64,000 nt of DNA from Roseibium litorale. GTDB taxonomy: Bacteria; Pseudomonadota; Alphaproteobacteria; Rhizobiales; Stappiaceae. The notes beneath the pieces were generated by a model. That model was not told the origin of the DNA. It ran no database searches and worked only from the letters and a program-made list of their open reading frames with translations. The stretch lies in contig NZ_JACYXI010000001.1 of NCBI RefSeq assembly GCF_014842915.1, forward strand, positions 1-64,000, written 5' to 3'. Shown here one piece after another: positions 59,679 to 64,000 of this stretch. A program made the position numbers and the translations under genes. Numbering within the stretch: position 1 is the stretch's first letter; each line of letters starts with the position of its first letter.

Positions 59679-61025
59679 TTAGACTCCGTTGTTGTAGGAG
59701 CCCAGCTCACCACCGAGCATGTCGGCGGGATATTCGACCTGAGCACGCGGGGTGATTTCCACCACTTCGAGAAGGTCGAACTGCGAGGACGGGTTTTCTT
59801 TACCCTTCACGACCAGAACATCCTTGAAGCACTGGTGGTCGGCAGCGCGGTAAAGGGTTGGGCCATTGCCCAGACCGTCAAACTCAAAGCCTTCCAGCGC
59901 GGCACCGACAGCGCTCGGCATGAAGGTGCCGGCGCGCTGCGCTGCATCTGCATAGAGCAGAGCCTGCACATAGCAGGTATGGGCTGCCTGGCTCGGCGGG
60001 AAGCCGTATTCCTGTCCGAAGGACTTCACGAAGGCCTGGGAGCCAGCGTCCTGCAGGGACCAGTGCCAGTTGGTGGAGCCGAAAATGCCCTTGATGGCGT
60101 CGCCCGCCCCCTGAGCCATCAGGCGCGAGAACAGCGGCACGACGATCACGAACGGCTTGCCGTTCACTTCCTTATCGCGCAGACCAAACTGAACGGCCTG
60201 AGACAGGGAGTTCACCATGTCCTTGCCATAGTGGTTGAGGACAAGCGTGTCAGCGCCCGAATTCAGGATGGGCGTGATGTACTGCGAGTAGTCACCGGCT
60301 CCCACCGGTGTACGGACAGCGGCAACCGTTTCCCAGCCGAAGGGTTCGGTGTACTTCTGGATCGAGCCTTCCTGAGACCATCCCCAGGTGTAGTCCGCCG
60401 TCAGGTGATAGACCTTGCGGCCTTCGCCATAGGCATTCTTCAGCACCGGAGCCAGTGCTGCGCCGGACATTTCCGTGTTGAAGAAGTGACGGAAGCCGTT
60501 GGCGCGGCGGTCCTTGCCGGTCGTGTCATTGGAGTGGGTCAGGCCAGCCATGAAGATGACGCCGGCTTCCTGGCAGAGCGACTGCACGGCGATTGCCACA
60601 CCGGAGGACGAGCCGCCGGTAATCATGACAGCGCCATCCTTCTCGATCATACGCTTGGCAGACGCGCGGGCCGCATCAGACTTAGTCTGCGTATCACCGG
60701 TGACGAAGGCGACTTTCTTGCCATTCACACCGTTGCCGCCCAGAGCCTTGGACGAGAAGGTGTTGAGCATGCCGCCGTCACCCTCACCATTTAGGTGCTT
60801 GACGGCCAGCTGATAGGCGCGCAGCTCGTCGGCACCTTCATCGGCATAGGCGCCGGTCTGTGGCACATTGAAGCCGAGCGTCACGGTGTCGCCCATCGGC
60901 TCGTTCAGATAACCGGCCGACCAGGCACGGCTGGTAAAGATCGTCGGGGTCGCAAGAACAAGACCGCCAGCTGCGCCGGAACGCAGAATAGAACGGCGGC
61001 TAAGCGGTTTACGAGTAAGGGTCAT
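59679..61025 (-). CDS. ABC transporter substrate-binding protein, Liv type, Tat-exported
   Basis: A 448-residue periplasmic binding protein of the branched-chain amino-acid/amide type. The N terminus has a twin-arginine signal (SRRSILRSGAAGGLVLATPT). The ANF/periplasmic-binding fold is visible in VTLGFNVPQTGAYADEGADE, GGSSSGVAIAVQSLCQEAG and GADTLVLNHYGKDM. The start at 61025 has GGGAGGAAAG just upstream. First gene of the operon liv(K)-HMGF. The ligand is not certain. Confidence 0.9.
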   Translation of the reverse strand: MTLTRKPLSRRSILRSGAAGGLVLATPTIFTSRAWSAGYLNEPMGDTVTLGFNVPQTGAYADEGADELRAYQLAVKHLNGEGDGGMLNTFSSKALGGNGVNGKKVAFVTGDTQTKSDAARASAKRMIEKDGAVMITGGSSSGVAIAVQSLCQEAGVIFMAGLTHSNDTTGKDRRANGFRHFFNTEMSGAALAPVLKNAYGEGRKVYHLTADYTWGWSQEGSIQKYTEPFGWETVAAVRTPVGAGDYSQYITPILNSGADTLVLNHYGKDMVNSLSQAVQFGLRDKEVNGKPFVIVVPLFSRLMAQGAGDAIKGIFGSTNWHWSLQDAGSQAFVKSFGQEYGFPPSQAAHTCYVQALLYADAAQRAGTFMPSAVGAALEGFEFDGLGNGPTLYRAADHQCFKDVLVVKGKENPSSQFDLLEVVEITPRAQVEYPADMLGGELGSYNNGV

Positions 61026-61509
61026 GCTTTCCTCCCAGAAAGGCCCGTTGCCTACATGGATACCTGCGGCACCTCCGCAGGCCGCCAGCGCACCCCATGG
61101 CAACTTCCCAGCCGGATGTCCGGCCCCTCAGCCACAAGGAATGCAAGCTGCCATTACTGTAGAAAGGAGCTCTTCAATCCTGCAATACGACTATCGGCGT
61201 GATACATTCGGATTCTCGTCATATTTTCTTCAGGAATACACCAGAAAATAAAATAAATAGCCTTTATTCCGCATTGCAACATTCGCCACTTCAACCAAAA
61301 CGCTGAGACATAAATGCTATTCCATCTCACTTAAGCATAATTTTACGCCATATTCCGCAACGCAATAAACCCGCATTATTCGAAAGTCTATTAGACTAAT
61401 CTTCTACGCGTTGGTCCGGGAATTTTTCACAACCTGCTCTCGGTTCTTTGCATCAAGTGATGGGCGCGTTAGTGTTCCGTCCCCAACTGAATCCTCCCGA
61501 TTCCCGGAG
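61026..61509. other. intergenic promoter region of the liv operon
   Basis: About 480 bp, AT-rich from 61200 to 61400, between divergent genes. Promoters of the liv operon and of the FMN oxidoreductase gene must lie here. No strong palindrome or recognisable operator is visible. Confidence 0.45.
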
Positions 61510-62136
61510 ATGACATTGAGTTCTCCCGCTCTGATCGAAACCCTTGACCAGCTTGAAGCTCTCTATGGCCGCCCCGCGGTGACATCCACAGCCAAAGTGG
61601 CCGACCGGGTCACTCCTGCCTATCGGCAGATGATCGAGGCCTCATCCTTTTGCGCCCTTGCCACCAGCGGACCGGAAGGGCTCGATTGCTCTCCCCGCGG
61701 GGATGCGGGCACCTGTGTGATCATCCAGGATGACAAGACACTGCTGATGCCCGACCGGCGCGGCAACAACAGGATCGACTCCTTGAGAAACATCGTGCGG
61801 GACCCGAGGGTCGCGCTGATGATGCTGATCCCTGGATCCCTTTCGACCCTGCGCGTCAACGGCACGGCCAAACTGTCCGCCGGCCCCGCCCTTCTGGATA
61901 GCCTCAGCATGGATGGCAAGGCGCCACGCAGCGTTATCGTCATCACCGTGGACGAGATCTACTTCCAATGCGGCCGTGCGGTGCTGCGGGCTGGCCTTTG
62001 GGACCCATCGAAACATATCGATCCGGCATCACTCCCCACCCCGGGCCAGATTCTCGAGGACATGTCCTCAGGCGAAGTGGATGGCAAGGTCTATGATGAC
62101 GAGTGGCCGGGCCGCGCGGCGAAGTCCATGTGGTGA
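61510..62136 (+). CDS. pyridoxamine 5'-phosphate oxidase-fold FMN protein (MSMEG_1061-type)
   Basis: A 208-residue split-barrel flavoprotein. The block SSFCALATSGPEGLDCSPRG near residue 45, RGNNRIDSLRNIVRDPRVAL near 95 and VDEIYFQCGRAVLRAGLWDP near 155 match the FMN-dependent oxidoreductase branch of the PPOX family. The start at 61510 is chosen since the first 33 residues of the longer frame look non-coding. Substrate unknown. Confidence 0.87.
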   Translation: MTLSSPALIETLDQLEALYGRPAVTSTAKVADRVTPAYRQMIEASSFCALATSGPEGLDCSPRGDAGTCVIIQDDKTLLMPDRRGNNRIDSLRNIVRDPRVALMMLIPGSLSTLRVNGTAKLSAGPALLDSLSMDGKAPRSVIVITVDEIYFQCGRAVLRAGLWDPSKHIDPASLPTPGQILEDMSSGEVDGKVYDDEWPGRAAKSMW

Positions 62137-62150
62137 GTGAGGACCCGGCG

Positions 62151-62549
62151 ATGACATTGACGCCACTGCTCCAAGCTGGCCCCGTTATCGCCACCCATGC
62201 GTTTGCCGCCTTGGCGGCCCTGCTCTCCGGCGCTTTGCAGCTGGCCCTGCCGAAGGGGACCTTCCTGCACAAGATCACCGGCTATCTTTGGATTGCCCTG
62301 ATGCTCTGGACGGCAGCCTCCAGCCTGTTCATTCACGAGATCCGCCTGCTCGGCCCCTTCAGCCCGATTCATATTCTCTCGATCGCAACGCTGATCGCCG
62401 TGCCGCGGGCCATCGCGGCAGCCAGATCCGGCAAAATCACGACGCACAGGGCGATCATGAGATCACTCTATTTCTGGGCTCTGATCGTTGCCGGGCTCTT
62501 CACGCTGCTTCCTGGCCGGATCATGCATCACGTCGTGTTCGGTTCCTGA
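62151..62549 (+). CDS. DUF2306-like small membrane protein
   Basis: A 132-residue protein with four hydrophobic helices and the pattern of DUF2306 proteins: ATHAFAALAALLSGALQLAL, KGTFLHKITGYLWIALM, IHILSIATLIAVP and GKITTHRAIMRSLYFWAL; three His residues recur in helices. GTGAGTGAGG precedes the ATG at 62151. Function unknown. Confidence 0.82.
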   Translation: MTLTPLLQAGPVIATHAFAALAALLSGALQLALPKGTFLHKITGYLWIALMLWTAASSLFIHEIRLLGPFSPIHILSIATLIAVPRAIAAARSGKITTHRAIMRSLYFWALIVAGLFTLLPGRIMHHVVFGS

Positions 62550-62564
62550 AACACCGGAAACCCC

Positions 62565-63212
62565 ATGCTCGAAGACACTTACACCGCAGGCAATCCGGCT
62601 CTTTGCGGCAGCAACCGCCTGATCGTTCTGTCCGGATGTTCCGGCTCGGGAAAATCGACGCTCCTGGCGGCTCTGTCTGAGGCGGGCTGCAAGGTCGTCC
62701 CCGAGGCTGGGCGTCAGATCGTGCGGGAGGAGGAAGCCATCGGCGGAACCGGACTTCCCTGGGTTGATCCCTTGCGTTTCGTCGAACTCGCGGCCTCCCG
62801 CTACGCCTATCACTTCAACAGCCTTTCCCCGGACACCCTGCCCGCAAACGGTCAACCCGTGATCTTTGACCGCTCCCTTGTCGATGTTGTGTCCTACCTT
62901 GCCTATCGGGGCCTGGAGACACCGGCCCATCTCGGCAGGATGCTGGAGATTTACAGATATTGCCCGGTGGTTCTGATGACCCCGCCCTGGCCGGAGATCT
63001 ACGAGGATGACGGCGAGAGGCAGAAGGACTTGTCAGAAGCTCTCCGGGAATACGAGGCACTGATGGAGGCCTACCGGGGGCTTGGATACCAGCCTCTCCT
63101 CATTCCGAAAGCAACGGTGCCGGAACGGGCGGCCTTCGTGATGGAAACCCTTGAAAGACTGCGGCAAACCGAAACAGGCAGTTGGAGAGCCCGGCCCGAG
63201 CCTCTATCTTGA
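62565..63212 (+). CDS. AAA-family ATPase (AAA_28-like)
   Basis: A 215-residue P-loop protein: Walker A SGCSGSGKSTLLAAL (~residue 25), KVVPEAGRQIVREEEA next, and a Walker B-like VIFDRSLVD (~105). This matches small AAA_28 ATPases of kinase-like fold, whose substrates are unknown. It follows the membrane protein gene by 15 bp. Confidence 0.85.
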   Translation: MLEDTYTAGNPALCGSNRLIVLSGCSGSGKSTLLAALSEAGCKVVPEAGRQIVREEEAIGGTGLPWVDPLRFVELAASRYAYHFNSLSPDTLPANGQPVIFDRSLVDVVSYLAYRGLETPAHLGRMLEIYRYCPVVLMTPPWPEIYEDDGERQKDLSEALREYEALMEAYRGLGYQPLLIPKATVPERAAFVMETLERLRQTETGSWRARPEPLS

Positions 63213-63305
63213 TGGGCAATACCGGTTCCCCGGCCGGACACAGGACACCATCAAACCCTCGCGGCCCTTCCCATCGGCCCGAACGAACAAGGCTAAAGAC
63301 ACCAC

Positions 63306-64000
63306 ATGTCTCACAATCCGCTTCTCGCCGACTGGTCCACGCCCTTTGAAGTTCCGCCCTTCGCCGAAATCGCTCCAGCCCATTTCAAGGAAGCCTTCGA
63401 CACCGGCATGACCGAAGCCCGGGCAGAGATCGATGCAATCGCGGACAGCCTTGAAGCACCGACCTTCCAGAACACGATCGTGGCCCTGGAGACCGCTGGC
63501 GAGCGTCTGTCCCGCGCAGCACGGACCTTCTACAATCTGACCGGTGCGCACACCAATCCGGAACTTCAGGCTCTGGAGCGGGAGATGGCTCCGAAATTCG
63601 CCAAGCATGGATCGGAAACCGTCCTGAACGAGGCCCTGTTCAAACGCATCGACGCGCTTTGGGAGGCTCGCGAGACCCTTGGCCTCGACGCAGAAGCCCT
63701 GAAGGTGCTTGAGCGCTATCACAAGATGTTCCAGCGCGCCGGCGCCGGGCTTGATGCAGACGGCAAGACCCGGATTGCCGAAATCTCGCAGGAACTGGCA
63801 AGCCTTGGAACCAGCTTCGCCCAGAACGTCCTGAAGGACGAAGCGGACTACAAGCTGGTGCTGGAAGGCGAAGCCGATCTCGCAGGTCTCCCGGACTTTC
63901 TGATTGCAGCCGCCGCTGAGGCTGCCCGCGAGCGCGGTCTGGAAGGCAAGTATGTCATCACGCTGTCCCGCTCCCTGATCGAACCGTTCCTGCAATTCTC
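63306..64000 (+). CDS. M3-family oligopeptidase/peptidyl-dipeptidase (partial, runs off the window)
   Basis: N-terminal 231 residues of a zinc metallopeptidase of family M3 (Dcp/OpdA type). The start ATG at 63306 begins NPLLADWSTPFEVPPFAEIA and continues with AHFKEAFDTGMTEARAEIDA and LSRAARTFYNLTGAHTNPEL, which are typical for this family. The catalytic HExxH lies beyond the window end. Confidence 0.9.
   Translation, partial: MSHNPLLADWSTPFEVPPFAEIAPAHFKEAFDTGMTEARAEIDAIADSLEAPTFQNTIVALETAGERLSRAARTFYNLTGAHTNPELQALEREMAPKFAKHGSETVLNEALFKRIDALWEARETLGLDAEALKVLERYHKMFQRAGAGLDADGKTRIAEISQELASLGTSFAQNVLKDEADYKLVLEGEADLAGLPDFLIAAAAEAARERGLEGKYVITLSRSLIEPFLQF

Overview
The window looks like chromosomal DNA of a GC-rich alphaproteobacterium. 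A marine Hyphomicrobiales/Rhodobacterales-type organism such as the Roseibium/Labrenzia/Stappia group is my best guess, made from gene content and not from any search. Signs are the Iron-Rhodo/RirA-like iron boxes, an AapJQMP-type amino-acid ABC system, the ETC complex I NDUFS4-like protein, RpoE/ChrR-style promoters and an IS5-family element. Most of the window is ordinary, densely packed core genome, with a few AT-richer accessory patches at about 1-0.7 kb, 9.8-11.3 kb, 40.5 kb and 50.6-52.7 kb.

Layout. 0-2 kb: end of an unknown gene, an unknown accessory gene and an AraC-type regulator. 2.3-9.8 kb: heme uptake, with hmuSTUV on the minus strand divergent from an exported protein plus exbB-exbD-exbD2-tonB on the plus strand; the shared control region holds two TGA-N9-TCA iron boxes. 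9.8-10.9 kb: a complete IS5-family element, inserted exactly at the tonB stop codon, next to a 264-bp MITE-like element. 12.1-17.3 kb: a fatty-acid/singlet-oxygen-type stress cluster (FAD desaturase-like protein, DUF1365, Cfa-like methyltransferase, SDR, ChrR-like protein), whose three transcription units each carry a TGATCY-N18-TA(A/G) ECF-type promoter. 17.5-27.3 kb: cysteine synthase, cardiolipin synthase, SLC13 transporter, LysE exporter, AlaX editing protein, sulfurtransferase, META protein and a second EF-G. 27.6-33.5 kb: aapJQMP amino-acid transporter and cystathionine beta-lyase. 33.5-37.3 kb: a four-gene lipid A/glycolipid modification operon. 37.5-38.9 kb: a phosphoesterase and a Tat-type CAP lipoprotein.

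39.0-43.5 kb is the most unusual part. A stand-alone YcaO protein is divergent from two small paralogous proteins that resemble NHLP-type RiPP precursors, followed by a convergent SARP/BTAD-TPR regulator. TCGAAG-type repeats lie in the AT-rich divergent promoter. I read this as a minimal, probably undescribed, TOMM-like RiPP locus. 44-50.6 kb: tRNA-Arg, tRNA-Pro and tRNA-Glu genes with housekeeping genes (NDUFS4-like, DUF192, double cold-shock protein, sirtuin, glyoxalase) and several unknowns. 50.6-52.7 kb: an accessory patch just behind tRNA-Glu with a signal-less GH18 protein and an AT-rich 89-residue protein. 52.8-64 kb: GNAT protein, Ca2+/H+ antiporter, ornithine cyclodeaminase-like protein, a Liv-type ABC operon, an FMN oxidoreductase, a DUF2306-like membrane protein, an AAA ATPase and the start of an M3 peptidase cut by the window end.
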